A stretch of DNA of 55,924 nucleotides from contig CANPWV010000006.1 of NCBI GenBank assembly GCA_947585105.1, forward strand, positions 1-55,924, read 5' to 3'. Shown piece by piece: positions 28,656 to 38,352 of the stretch. The stretch is from an uncultured Clostridia bacterium (GTDB taxonomy: Bacteria; Bacillota; Clostridia; TANB77; CAG-508). A model generated the notes under the pieces. It was not told the origin of the DNA. It worked only from the letters and a program-made list of their open reading frames with translations, and ran no database searches. The position numbers were made by a program, and so were the translations under genes. Within the stretch, counting starts at the first letter, position 1. Each line of letters begins with the position of its first letter.

Positions 28656-30164
28656 ATGGCAAAAATTTTAGAGGATATTTCAAGAACATTTAACGAATTT
28701 TTACTTTTACCAAATTTAACAGACGAAAGATGTATTCCAAGTAATGTAAGCTTAAAAACACCACTTGTAAAATTTAAGAAAGGTGAAGAGCCAAAATTAT
28801 CTTTAAATATTCCAATGGTTTCAGCTATTATGCAGTCTGTTTCAGGAGAAAAAATGGCAATAAGCCTAGCTCGTGAAGGAGGATGTTCTTTTATATATGG
28901 TGCTCAAACAATAGAGTCACAAGCTGAAATGGTAAGAAATGTTAAAAAATATAAAGCTGGTTTTATTACAAGTGATTCAAATGTTAGATTAGATACTACT
29001 CTTCGTGAAGTTTTAGATTTAATAGAAAGAACTGGTCATTCAACAGTTATGATAACTGATAATGGAGAACCAAATGGAAAATTTTTAGGATTAGTTACAG
29101 ATAAAGATTATAGAGTTTCTAGATTAAACTTAGATGATACAATTGAAAAATATATGGTTCCAAAGGAAAAAATTGTTTACGCAAATAAAGGAATAACTCT
29201 TCATGAAGCAAACGATCTTATTTGGGAAAATAAAATAAGTTGCTTACCAATATTAGATAACAATGGAAATCTTGATAGCTTAGTGTTTAGAAAAGATTAT
29301 GAATCAGATAAGGAAAATCCATATTCTTTATTAGACGATAACAAGAGATTCATAGTAGGAGCTGGAATAAATACTAGAGATTATGAAAAAAGAATACCAG
29401 CTTTAGTAGATAGCGGTGTTGACTTGATTTGTATGGATTCATCAGATGGCTATTCTGTATGGCAAAAGAAAACTATCGACTGGGTTAGAGCAAATTATGG
29501 AGATAGCGTAAAAATCGGAGCTGGAAATATAGTTGATAAAGAAGGATTTTATTATTTAGCAGAAGCTGGGGCTGACTTTATTAAAGTTGGTGTAGGTGGA
29601 GGCTCAATTTGTATTACTCGTGAGACAAAAGGAATTGGACGTGGACAAGCAAGCGCTTTAATAGATGTTGTTGAAGCTAGAGACGAATATTATGAAAGAA
29701 CAGGAATTTACATTCCAATTTGTTCAGATGGTGGAATTGTTCATGATCATCATATTACTCTTGCTCTTGCAATGGGCGCTGACTTTGTTATGATGGGTAG
29801 ATATTTTGCTCGTTTTGATGAAAGCCCAACAAGAAAATTAAAAATAAATGGAACTTTTGTTAAAGAATATTGGGGCGAAGGTTCAAATAGAGCTAGAAAC
29901 TGGCAAAGATATGATATGGGAGGAGAAGCTAAAAATAAATTAGCTTTTGAAGAAGGTGTTGACTCTTATATTCCTTACGCTGGTTCATTAAAAGACAATA
30001 TTGATATTACAATTAGCAAGATAAAATCTACAATGTGCAATTGTGGAAGTATTACAATTCCTGAATTACATGAAAAAGCTAGATTTACTCTTGTTTCAAA
30101 CGTAAGTATCAAAGAAGGACAAGCTCATGACGTTATTCTAAAAGATATTCAAGTAGGACAATAA
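28656..30164 (+). CDS. guaB: IMP dehydrogenase GuaB
   Basis: A 502-residue enzyme that oxidises IMP to XMP, the first committed step to GMP. The TIM barrel holds the catalytic Cys in [19 protein letters not shown], the IMP phosphate loop and the flap Arg-Tyr ([11 protein letters not shown]). Two CBS domains are inserted at about residues 105-225. It contains many GGN codons and no CGG codon. guaA follows 12 bp later, so the two GMP-forming steps are one operon. Confidence 0.97.
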   Translation: MAKILEDISRTFNEFLLLPNLTDERCIPSNVSLKTPLVKFKKGEEPKLSLNIPMVSAIMQSVSGEKMAISLAREGGCSFIYGAQTIESQAEMVRNVKKYKAGFITSDSNVRLDTTLREVLDLIERTGHSTVMITDNGEPNGKFLGLVTDKDYRVSRLNLDDTIEKYMVPKEKIVYANKGITLHEANDLIWENKISCLPILDNNGNLDSLVFRKDYESDKENPYSLLDDNKRFIVGAGINTRDYEKRIPALVDSGVDLICMDSSDGYSVWQKKTIDWVRANYGDSVKIGAGNIVDKEGFYYLAEAGADFIKVGVGGGSICITRETKGIGRGQASALIDVVEARDEYYERTGIYIPICSDGGIVHDHHITLALAMGADFVMMGRYFARFDESPTRKLKINGTFVKEYWGEGSNRARNWQRYDMGGEAKNKLAFEEGVDSYIPYAGSLKDNIDITISKIKSTMCNCGSITIPELHEKARFTLVSNVSIKEGQAHDVILKDIQVGQ

Positions 30165-30176
30165 AAGGAGATTTTT

Positions 30177-31711
30177 ATGGAAGATGAAAAAATTTTAATA
30201 ATTGACTTCTATGGTCAATATAATCAATTAATAGCGAGACGTGTAAGAGAATGTAATGTTTATTCTGAAATAGTTCCATATACTACTCCAATTGAAAAAA
30301 TAATAGAGAAAAAACCAAAGGGAATTATTTTTACAGGTGGACCTGCAAGTGTTTATTTACCTGATTCTCCAACAATTGATAAAAAAATTTTTGAACTTGG
30401 AATTCCTGTTTTGGGAATTTGTTATGGAATGCAACTTATGACAAATCTACTTCGGTGGAGTTGTTGAAAAAGCTGGAAAAAGAGAATATGGAACAACAAA
30501 AGTTTATATTAACAATAATTCAAAATTGTTTAAAGGTTTACTTGACGAAAATGACTGTTTAATGAGCCATACAGATAAAGTTACAATTTTACCAACTAAT
30601 TTTAAAAATATTGGTTATAGTGATAATTGCCAAAACGCTGCTATGGAAAATGAAGAAAAGAAATTATATGGAATTCAATTCCATCCAGAAGTAAATCACA
30701 CAAACCGTGGAACAGAAATTATAAGAAATTTCGTTTATAATGTTTGTGAATGCCACGGAAACTGGAAAATGAGTTCATTTGTAGAAAATACAGTAAAAGA
30801 CTTAAAAGAAAAAATAGGTGATGGAAAAGCTTTATGCGCTTTATCAGGCGGAGTTGATTCATCAGTAGCTAGCGCTCTTTTAAGTAAAGCAATAGGAAAA
30901 AATTTAACTTGTATTTTTGTTGATCATGGATTACTTAGAAAAAATGAAGCAGATGAAGTTGAAGAAGTTTTCAAAAATACAGATGTTAATTTTATAAGAG
31001 TTGACGCAAAAGCTAGATTTTTAGAAAAATTAAAAGGTGTAGAAGATCCTGAACAAAAAAGAAAAATAATTGGTGAAGAATTTATTAGACTTTTTGAAGA
31101 AGAGGCTAAAAAAATTGGAACAGTTGATTTTCTAGTTCAAGGAACTATTTATCCAGATGTTATTGAAAGTGGAACAGGAATAGGAAACAAGATAAAATCA
31201 CATCATAATGTTGGTGGACTTCCAGACTATGTTGATTTTAAAGAAATAGTAGAGCCACTAAGAGATTTATTTAAAGATGAAGTAAGGCAAGTTGGTTTAG
31301 AGCTTGGTCTTCCAGAATATTTAGTATATCGCCAACCTTTCCCTGGACCTCGGTTTAGCTATTAGAATTATTGGAGATATTACTGAAGAGAAAATTAAAA
31401 TTTTACAAGAAGCTGATTATATTTGGAGAAGTGAAATTTCAAAAGCAGGTCTTGATAAAAACATAAATCAATATTTTGCAGTTCTTACAAATATGAGAAG
31501 TGTTGGAGTTATGGGTGATGAGCGTACTTATGATTATTGTTTAGCTCTTCGCGCAGTTGAAACTCAAGACTTTATGACAGCTTCATTTAGCAAAATTCCT
31601 TATGAAATTTTAGAGAAAGTTTCTACTAAAATTGTAAATGAAGTAAAACACATAAATCGTGTGGTATACGACATAACTTCAAAACCACCAGCAACTATAG
31701 AATGGGAATGA
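30177..31711 (+). CDS. guaA: GMP synthase (glutamine-hydrolysing) GuaA, two CGG shifts
   Basis: Converts XMP to GMP with glutamine and ATP. After skipping C 30453 and C 31351 the protein has 510 residues, the normal length. The glutaminase domain has the nucleophile Cys in [10 protein letters not shown]; the first shift comes ten codons after it ([13 protein letters not shown]). The His-x-Glu pair is in QFHPEVN. The ATP-pyrophosphatase loop is [10 protein letters not shown]. The second shift lies in the highly conserved FPGP-GLAIRI motif. The C-terminal dimerisation domain ends KPPATIEWE. Each unshifted product would lack the synthase or dimer domain, so a living cell making its own GMP must bypass both sites. 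Confidence 0.95.
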
Positions 31712-31730
31712 ATTTTTAGATATTAAGGTT

Positions 31731-31881
31731 TAATTAGAAAATATATATTCGACCAAGCGACCGCTGTGGGGACCGCCGAGTATACAAGCTATAGACTTTA
31801 AGGATTTTAGACTTCAAATCATTAAAGGTTATAGCTTGTACGAAGGTGGGAGGAGCTGGGAGAATATTATATTTTCTAATT
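31731..31881 (+). ncRNA. Candidate structured RNA, long hairpin with central bulge (6S-like shape)
   Basis: Between guaA and ymdB. The ends pair (TAATTAGAAAATATA with TATATTTTCTAATT), and the centre pairs GTATACAAGCTATA with TATAGCTTGTAC, with an apical CTTTAA / TTAAAG. A GC-rich internal loop lies between the stems (left ACCGCTGTGGGGACCGCC, right GGTGGGAGGAGCTGGG), unlike the AT-rich surroundings. The shape, a long rod with a large central bubble and about 150 nt, recalls 6S RNA, which binds RNA polymerase, but I do not recognise its sequence. It could also be a leader element for ymdB. The minus-strand frame overlapping this region is a shadow. Confidence 0.55.
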
Positions 31882-31920
31882 GAACGATTATTATATAAAA
31901 AAAGAAAGGATGAATAGAAT

Positions 31921-32691
31921 TTGAATATTTTAGCAGTTGGAGACATCGTTGGAAAAGGCGGTGTTGATAAACTAAAAATAGAATTGCCAAAATTGAAAGA
32001 AGAATATAAAATCGATTTTGTTATTGTAAATGGTGAAAACTCTGCTGACGGAATGGGACTTACAGAAAAATTATACAAAGAAATTTTAGAAGCTGGCGCA
32101 AACGTTGTTACAATGGGAAATCACACTTGGGCAAAAAAAGATATTTTTAATTTTATAGATGATGATAAAATTATAAGACCAGCAAATTATCCTGAAAATA
32201 ACCCAGGAGTAGGTTATAGAGTTTTTGATTGCAACGGAAAAAAGATAGCAGTAATAAATTTAATTGGAAGAGTGACTATGAATGTTTTATCTGAAAATCC
32301 ATTTGGTGTAGCAAAATACATTGTTGCTGGTTTAAGAGGAACAGTAGATTATATTTTTGTTGATTTTCATGGTGAAGCGACTGCTGAAAAAATTGCTTTT
32401 GCTCATTATATGGATGGAAAAGTAACTTGTGTTTTTGGTACACATACACATGTTCAAACTGCTGATGAACAAATTCTTCCAAACGGAACAGCTTTCATTT
32501 CAGACATTGGAATGACAGGACCTATAAATTCAGTAATTGGAATGGAAATAGAAGCTTCAATAAAAAGATTTGAGACATCACTTCCTGAAAAATACAAGAT
32601 AGCTGATGGAAAGCAAAAATTAAATTCTGTTTTATTTTGTACAAATGACGAGACAAAGCTAGTAGAAAAGATTGTCAGAATTAACAAATAA
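31921..32691 (+). CDS. ymdB: YmdB-family metallophosphoesterase
   Basis: A 256-residue protein of the TIGR00282/YmdB family, cyclic-nucleotide phosphodiesterases with a two-metal site. Metal-ligand motifs: LAVGDIVGKGG (Asp), VNGENSADGMG (Asn, Glu), VTMGNHTWAKK (Asn-His), FVDFHGEATAEK, and GTHTHVQTAD (His-x-His). B. subtilis YmdB affects biofilm and motility choice. The start is TTG 31921 behind AAAGGATG; no better start exists. The ribosome site lies only about 20 nt after the structured RNA candidate, which could therefore influence its translation. Confidence 0.93.
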   Translation: MNILAVGDIVGKGGVDKLKIELPKLKEEYKIDFVIVNGENSADGMGLTEKLYKEILEAGANVVTMGNHTWAKKDIFNFIDDDKIIRPANYPENNPGVGYRVFDCNGKKIAVINLIGRVTMNVLSENPFGVAKYIVAGLRGTVDYIFVDFHGEATAEKIAFAHYMDGKVTCVFGTHTHVQTADEQILPNGTAFISDIGMTGPINSVIGMEIEASIKRFETSLPEKYKIADGKQKLNSVLFCTNDETKLVEKIVRINK

Positions 32692-32698
32692 ACAAAAA

Positions 32699-32735
32699 AA
32701 CAGCTCTGAAAGTCTTCAGAGCTATTTTTTTATGT
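32699..32735. terminator. Convergent terminator ymdB / spoVS
   Basis: AGCTCTGAA / TTCAGAGCT stem with A run before and T run after, usable on both strands. Confidence 0.9.
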
Positions 32736-32993
32736 TCTTGACTCTATAATTAATTTAATTCCAGTTCTTTCTTCGCCTTCTACCTGAACTTCGGCAAAAG
32801 CTGGAATACAGACTAAATCAACACCTGATGGGGCAACAAATCCCCTTGCTATTGCTACAGCTTTGATAGCTTGGTTTAGTGCACCGGCTCCTATTGCTTG
32901 CATTTCTGCTTTTGTACTTTCTTTTACCAATCCAGCGATTGCTCCTGCTACTGAATTTGGGTTTGATTTTGATGAAATTTTTAAAACTTCCAT
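32730..32993 (-). CDS. spoVS: Stage V sporulation protein S
   Basis: An 87-residue Alba-fold protein, full family length, beginning MEVLKISSKSNPNSVAGAIA and containing VKAVAIARG-like KAVAIARGFVAPSG. SpoVS acts in late sporulation and septation in Bacillus and is very strongly conserved. A ribosome site (AGGAGG) precedes the ATG on the minus strand. The gap 32994-33208 beyond it holds only divergent promoter-type AT-rich sequence. Confidence 0.97.
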   Translation of the reverse strand: MEVLKISSKSNPNSVAGAIAGLVKESTKAEMQAIGAGALNQAIKAVAIARGFVAPSGVDLVCIPAFAEVQVEGEERTGIKLIIESRT

Positions 32994-33208
32994 TTTTTTC
33001 CTCCTATTACTTTAAATATTTTGTACTTAATATGCAATTATTTTACACTTAAAAAAGAATATTGTCTATACTTTTTTAAAAAATTTTTCAAAATTTTTGT
33101 TACAAATTTCGACAAAATGCGTAAGTAGGCCACGCGGAAAGAATAGTAACCAAAGTTTTGTGAGTTTCATAAAATAGTATATACAATTTTAAAAGGGGAA
33201 TTTTAAAA

Positions 33209-34352
33209 ATGGAGAAATCGTTTTATTTTGATCACGCTGCTACAACAGCGTTAGATAGTAGAGTTTTTGAAGAGATGGTTCCATTTTTTTTAAAATCTTA
33301 TGGAAATCCATCTTCTATATATAGTCTTGGAAAAGAATCTAAATATGCAATAGATATTGCTAGAATGAGAGTGGCTTCTAGCATTAATTGTAAAACAAAT
33401 GAAATATATTTTACAAGTGGTGGAACAGAAAGCGATAATTTGGCTATAAAAGGAATTGCTATGGCAAATAGAAATTACGGAAATCATATTATTACTTCAA
33501 AAATAGAACATCCAGCTGTTTTAAATTCTTGCAAATCCTTAGAAAAGATGGGATTTAAAGTAACTTATCTAAATGTAGATAGTCTTGGAAGAATTGATTT
33601 AAATGAACTTGAAAGAGCTATTACAAGACAAACAATCTTGATTTCTATAATGTTTGCAAACAATGAGATTGGAACGATTCAAGATATCAAGGAAATTGGA
33701 AGAATTGCTCAAAAATATAAGGTTATTTTTCATACAGATACTGTTCAAGCTATTGGAAATTGCACTATAAATGTTAGAGATATGAAAATAGATAGTTTAT
33801 CGATGTCTAGTCATAAATTTTATGGTCCAAAGGGAGTAGGAGTCTTATATATTAGAAATGGAATTAATTTTGTAAGGCAAAATGATGGTGGACATCAAGA
33901 GCAAGATAAACGTTCTGGAACAGAAAATACTGCTGGAATTGTTGGAACTGGAAAGGCGATAGAGATTGCTACAAATGAATTAGAAAGTTATAATGAAAAA
34001 TTAAAGATTTTAAGCGATTATTATATTAGAGAAGTTTCAAATAGAATTCCAAATATAAAAATAAATGGTGATTTAAATAATAAACTTGCTCGGAAACAAT
34101 AATATTTGCTTTTCTGGAATAGATGGCGGAAAATTGGTTTTAGAGTTAGATAAGAAGGGAATAGCTTCTTCTAGCGGTTCTGCTTGTAGCGCGGGATTAA
34201 TAAATCCGTCACATGTTTTACTAGCAACAGGAATAAGCCCAAATTTAGCCAAAGGAAGCTTGAGAATAACTTTTGGAAGAGAAAATAATATAGATGAGGT
34301 AAAATATTTGATAGATAATTTAGTTGAAGCAGTTTCAAAAATGAGAAAATAA
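33209..34352 (+). CDS. Cysteine desulfurase, one CGG shift
   Basis: With C 34091 skipped the protein is 380 residues, reading NNKLA-GNNNICFSGIDGG. It is a NifS/IscS-type PLP enzyme that takes sulfur from cysteine for Fe-S clusters and tRNA thiolation. It opens YFDHAATTALDSRV, has the PLP Lys in SMSSHKFYGPKGVG, HTDTVQAIG for cofactor binding, and the catalytic Cys in SSSGSACSAG. The shift separates the PLP lysine from the catalytic cysteine, so the unshifted product cannot work. No IscU, MnmA or IscR gene is adjacent. A cluster supplier is needed for the hydrogenase made from 51394 on. Confidence 0.95.
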
Positions 34353-34361
34353 TTTTAAAAG

Positions 34362-34399
34362 TAAAAAAAATAACTATTTAAAATAGTTATTTTTTTTAC
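34362..34399. terminator. Convergent terminator, desulfurase / SPFH
   Basis: AATAACTATTT / AAATAGTTATT stem with A and T runs on both sides. Confidence 0.85.
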
Positions 34400-34404
34400 T
34401 TGAA

Positions 34405-35314
34405 TTAGTCTTTTTTCTTATCTGTTACAACATCTTTCATTGCTCCTAGTGAACTTAAAGCTTTTGTAGCTTCAAAAGGAATGAAGATTTTATTTGCTTC
34501 GCCTTTAGCAACTTCTTGTAAAGTTTCTAAAGATTTTAATTGAACTAATTTTTCGTTTGGATCAGCTTGTTTTATAGCATCATAAACCATTTGAATTTCT
34601 TTAGCTTTAGCTTCAGCAACTTGTTTTATAGCGTCAGCCTCACCAGTAGCTCTTCTTATTCTAGCTTCTCTGTCAGCTTCAGCATCTAAGATTGCAGCTT
34701 CTTTTCTACCTTCAGCAAGAGTAATTTGAGATTGTCTTTCTCCGCTCAGCCTCTAAGATTAAAGCTCTCTTGTTACGTTCAGCGTTCATTTGTTTTTCCA
34801 TAGCATCTCTAATATCTGCTGGTGGAGTAATATCTTTGATTTCAACTCTGTCAACTTTGCAACCCCAAATATCAGTAGCTTCATCAAGAATAACTCTTAA
34901 TTTATCATTTATAGCATCACGAGATGAGAATGTTTGGTCTAATTCCATTTTACCAACAATATCACGAATTGTAGTGATTGCTAAGTATTCAATACCTTTA
35001 GTTAAATTTTGAATTTCATAAATTGCTTTTGTTGGATCTGTAATTCTATAGAACACAACAGTATCAATAGTAATTGTAACGTTATCAGAAGTGATAACAC
35101 CTTGTGGTGGAATATCCATTGTTTGTTGTTTTAAGCTAACAACAGCTCTTACATTATCAACAAATGGAACAATTATATTTACACCAGCTTCGGCTACTTT
35201 GTGAAAACGTCCAAGTCTTTCGATAATACATACTTCAGATTGTCTAACAATTCTAATAGAACGAATTGCGATAATAACGATAATTACGAATAAAACGATT
35301 AAAAATACCATCAT
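34405..35314 (-). CDS. SPFH-domain (stomatin-like) protein, one CGG shift on the minus strand
   Basis: With the C complementary to base 34744 skipped, the protein has 302 residues and reads LILEAE-GERQSQITLAEGRK, the conserved stomatin block. An N-terminal membrane helix (about 2-18) is followed by the SPFH domain (VRQSEVCIIERLGRF, about 24-38) and a long Glu/Ala-rich coiled coil. These proteins form membrane scaffold rings and often pair with NfeD proteins, as here, where the NfeD gene lies 21 bp upstream. This is the minus-strand example showing that the CGG effect follows gene orientation, not the reported strand. Confidence 0.93.
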
Positions 35315-35335
35315 TTAAAATTATCCTCCTTAAAT

Positions 35336-35755
35336 TTATTTAGGTTTTACAACAGCTTTAACGCCTGTTATTTTTGTTATTATAATTTCAGTATCTTTTT
35401 CTATGGTTTCACCATTTTCAGAAGTTGCTGACCAAGTTTCTCCACCAATTTTGATTTGACCTTTATTTTCAAGCGGAACTATGTCAGCTATAACTTTTCC
35501 AATTTTTCCAACATCTGAATTTACATTAGTTTGTTTTTCATGTTTAAAAAATATGTTTACAAATTTTCTTGTTGCAAAAATTAAAATTGTTGAACTTATT
35601 ATAAAAGTAGTGGCTTGAATAATGATGTTATCTGTAAAAAAGCTAACTATCATGGCAAAAACACTTCCTATAGAGAACCAAAAAACTAGAAAACCTGTTG
35701 TGATTGATTCTAATATAAGGAATAAGCCAGACATGATTACCCAAAACTTCCACAT
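35336..35755 (-). CDS. NfeD-family membrane protein
   Basis: A 139-residue minus-strand protein with about three hydrophobic segments (residues 3-22, 27-45, 49-65) and a C-terminal beta-barrel of the NfeD OB-fold type: GKIGKVIADIVPLENKGQIKIGGETWSA. The Gly-Gln-Ile-Lys-Ile-x-Gly-Glu-x-Trp pattern is the family signature. It is the short, protease-less form of NfeD that partners SPFH proteins, and the two genes form a small operon. Ribosome site AAGGAGG. Confidence 0.92.
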   Translation of the reverse strand: MWKFWVIMSGLFLILESITTGFLVFWFSIGSVFAMIVSFFTDNIIIQATTFIISSTILIFATRKFVNIFFKHEKQTNVNSDVGKIGKVIADIVPLENKGQIKIGGETWSATSENGETIEKDTEIIITKITGVKAVVKPK

Positions 35756-35919
35756 AAGAACTTTTCCTCCTTAATATTAACTACATACATAATTATACAA
35801 TAAATTCCACAAAAAATAAAGAGTTTTTTAGAATTTTGTAAATTTTTTAAAATTTATTTACTTTTGTCTTTAATAATGATATATTAAAAAAGTAATTTGA
35901 CATTAAAAGGAGAATTTAT

Positions 35920-37164
35920 ATGAGACAAGAATCTAGTCAAAGAGTTGTAAGTAGAGGAAATGGAGTAGTACAAAAGAGAAGCGGAAAAAAGAAAAAATTC
36001 AAAAATACAAGATTATATAAAATATTGAGAGTTCTTTTATTATTAATAATATTAATAGTAATTGTAAATATTATAAAAAATATAGTTCATAAAACTCCAG
36101 ATAAAGTAAGTCTTGTTATTGGAGATAAAAATATAAAATTAAAAAATGAAATTGAAATTGATAAAAATAATAATATTTTTGTTTCAATTGATGATATAAA
36201 AGACTTGTATGATAAAAATATTTATTATAGTAATAATATTCTTATTACTACATATAACAAACATATTGCGGTTCTTGAAATGGGTAAAACAACTATGAAA
36301 ATAAATGATGTTGTTCAAGAAATTAAAGGAACTTTAAAAGAAAAAAATGGAATTATATATTTGCCATTTTCTGATATGTCAGACGTATATGATTTTGAAG
36401 CTAGCTATAACAAAGATACAAAAATATTAAGTGTTGATTCAAAGTCACTTGAGAAAAAAGAAGCTGTTGTTCTTAAAAATTGTAAGCTAAAAGAAAGTAC
36501 AAAAATGTTTGCAAAAACAATTGAAAAAATTAAAAAGACTGAATATGTTACAGTTTTTGGAATAGAAGGAAAGTTTACACGTATTCGTACAAGTGATGGA
36601 AGTCTTGGATATGTTAAAACAAAGAAATTAGCTACTCCTGAAGTTTTATGGGAAAATATGGAAGATGAAAAATTAAAAAATGTAAATGTATTAGAAGATT
36701 ATAATAGTGTAAATTCAGGTTATGAAGTTTTACAAGATGTAAAAGAAAACTCAGTTGTAACTCCTAATTTATTTAAAATTTCTTTAAATTCAGAAAATAA
36801 AATTGAAGTTCAAAAAATATTAAGTTTTGAAAATGATATGTTTAAATCATATCAAGATTGGGCAAATCAAAGTGGAATTAATATTTGTCCAGTAGTTACT
36901 CTTGATTGTAGTATGAGCAAAGTTTGCGAAAGCTATGAATCAAGATCACTTGTTATAAATACTTTATATAATGATTTAGTAAAAAATAATTTAAATATGA
37001 TTTGTATAGATTTTAGAGAAATTGATGATATTGAAGGTCTATATAGATTTACAACTGAAATGGTTCCTAGATTTAAGAGCGCTGGAATGAAAGTTTTAAT
37101 TAAATATAATGATGTACTAAATAAAGATAGATTAAATACAATTGTTGATTTTGTAATAGATTAG
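35920..37164 (+). CDS. Membrane-anchored protein with truncated, degenerate GH18-like domain
   Basis: 414 residues: basic N-terminus, membrane helix (about 38-57), a copper-amine-oxidase-N-like stalk domain (about 65-175), an SH3-like stretch (VFGIEGKFTRIRTSDGSLGYV) and a C-terminal region like the first half of a GH18 barrel. The catalytic GH18 motif DxxDxDxE appears only as MICIDFREIDD, and the protein stops soon after (LNTIVDFVID), without the second half of the barrel. It is therefore probably a binding or inactive relative of spore-cortex YaaH-type hydrolases. I see no CGG or other frameshift that would extend it. mltG follows 9 bp later. Confidence 0.75.
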   Translation: MRQESSQRVVSRGNGVVQKRSGKKKKFKNTRLYKILRVLLLLIILIVIVNIIKNIVHKTPDKVSLVIGDKNIKLKNEIEIDKNNNIFVSIDDIKDLYDKNIYYSNNILITTYNKHIAVLEMGKTTMKINDVVQEIKGTLKEKNGIIYLPFSDMSDVYDFEASYNKDTKILSVDSKSLEKKEAVVLKNCKLKESTKMFAKTIEKIKKTEYVTVFGIEGKFTRIRTSDGSLGYVKTKKLATPEVLWENMEDEKLKNVNVLEDYNSVNSGYEVLQDVKENSVVTPNLFKISLNSENKIEVQKILSFENDMFKSYQDWANQSGINICPVVTLDCSMSKVCESYESRSLVINTLYNDLVKNNLNMICIDFREIDDIEGLYRFTTEMVPRFKSAGMKVLIKYNDVLNKDRLNTIVDFVID

Positions 37165-37173
37165 GAGTAAAAA

Positions 37174-38271
37174 ATGAAAAAAATTTTAATAGTATTTTTA
37201 ATATTAATTTTAATATTAGGCTTAATTGCAGGTGGAGTATTTTTATATTTGAAAAATTGGTACAGTGATAACTTAGAAGCTGTAAGCTCAAAGTCACAAG
37301 GAAAAGAAATTAGGGTAGAAATAAAAAAAGGAACTGGAACAGTTGAAATCGCTGATATTTTGGAAAAAAATAAAGTAATTAGAAATGCTGACGTTTTTAA
37401 AATTTATATTAAGCTAAATAAAATTAATAATCTTCAAGCTGGTACTTATGTTTTTAATAATGGGAAAGATAGTGTAAAATCAGTAGTAGAAAAGCTTTCA
37501 AAAGGAGAAGTTGAAGATACATCAATAAAAATTTTATTTGTTGATGGAAAAACCTTTAAAAATTACGAAGATGTGATTGTAAAAAATACTAATAATACTT
37601 TAGAAGATATTGAGAATTTAATAAATAATGAAGAATATATTAATTCTTTAATAGAAAAATATTGGTTTTTAACAGATGAAATTAAAAACGAAGATATTTA
37701 TTATTCTTTAGAAGGTTATTTGTGCCCAGATACATATACTTTTAAGAGCAAAGATGTTACAGTAGAAGAAATTTTTGATACACTTTTGACTTATACTGGA
37801 AAAATTTTAGAAGAATATAAATCAAAAATTGAAGAAAGTGGATATTCTGTTCATGAAATATTAACATTAGCTTCTATTATTGAAAAAGAGGCTGCTGACG
37901 AAAAATATATGGGAGAAATATCTGGAATATTTTATAATAGATTAGATAAGAATATGTCACTTGGAAGTGATGTTACAACATATTACGCGTTCCAAATTGA
38001 TTTATCAGAAAGTGATTTAACTAAAGATCAGTTAAATAGCTTTAATCCTTACAATACTAGAGGACCTAATATGAATGGAAAATTGCCAGTTGGACCAATT
38101 TGTAATCCATCAAAATCTGCGATAGAAGCTGCCATAAATCCAACAGATACAGATAATTATTATTTTGTATCTGATAATTCAAAAAATATGTATTTTACAA
38201 AAAGCAATAGTGAACATGATAAATTAGTAAATCAGTTAAAATCAGAAGGAAAATGGTATACTTATAATTAA
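37174..38271 (+). CDS. mltG: Endolytic transglycosylase MltG
   Basis: A 365-residue membrane-anchored YceG-like protein that cuts nascent glycan strands and may end chain growth. It has one N-terminal helix (about 3-25), a LysM-like region (KGTGTVEIADILEKNKVI) and the catalytic domain with LASIIEKEAA carrying the catalytic Glu, GIFYNRLDKNMSLGSDVT and GPNMNGKLPVGPICNPS. A ribosome site (TAGGAG) lies just after the preceding stop codon, so it is co-transcribed with the GH18-like gene. A hairpin terminator follows. Confidence 0.95.
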   Translation: MKKILIVFLILILILGLIAGGVFLYLKNWYSDNLEAVSSKSQGKEIRVEIKKGTGTVEIADILEKNKVIRNADVFKIYIKLNKINNLQAGTYVFNNGKDSVKSVVEKLSKGEVEDTSIKILFVDGKTFKNYEDVIVKNTNNTLEDIENLINNEEYINSLIEKYWFLTDEIKNEDIYYSLEGYLCPDTYTFKSKDVTVEEIFDTLLTYTGKILEEYKSKIEESGYSVHEILTLASIIEKEAADEKYMGEISGIFYNRLDKNMSLGSDVTTYYAFQIDLSESDLTKDQLNSFNPYNTRGPNMNGKLPVGPICNPSKSAIEAAINPTDTDNYYFVSDNSKNMYFTKSNSEHDKLVNQLKSEGKWYTYN

Positions 38272-38278
38272 ATAATTT

Positions 38279-38318
38279 AAAGAAAAGTGAATTTATATTC
38301 ATTTTTCTTTTTTTAAAG
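38279..38318 (+). terminator. mltG terminator
   Basis: AAAGAAAAGTGAAT / ATTCATTTTTCTTT stem with a TTAT loop and a T run. Confidence 0.8.
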
Positions 38319-38352
38319 CATATATTTTAAACTAGGAAAAGGGGTGGAATAT

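Noticed and set aside
30453-31351. Classic programmed frameshifting (prfB or dnaX type)
   Set aside because: There is no common slippery heptamer, upstream Shine-Dalgarno-like spacing or downstream structure; P-site codons vary and sites can be only 10-13 bases apart.
31734-32078. Minus-strand 114-residue frame
   Set aside because: It overlaps the structured RNA and the start of ymdB, has no ribosome site and no recognisable domain.
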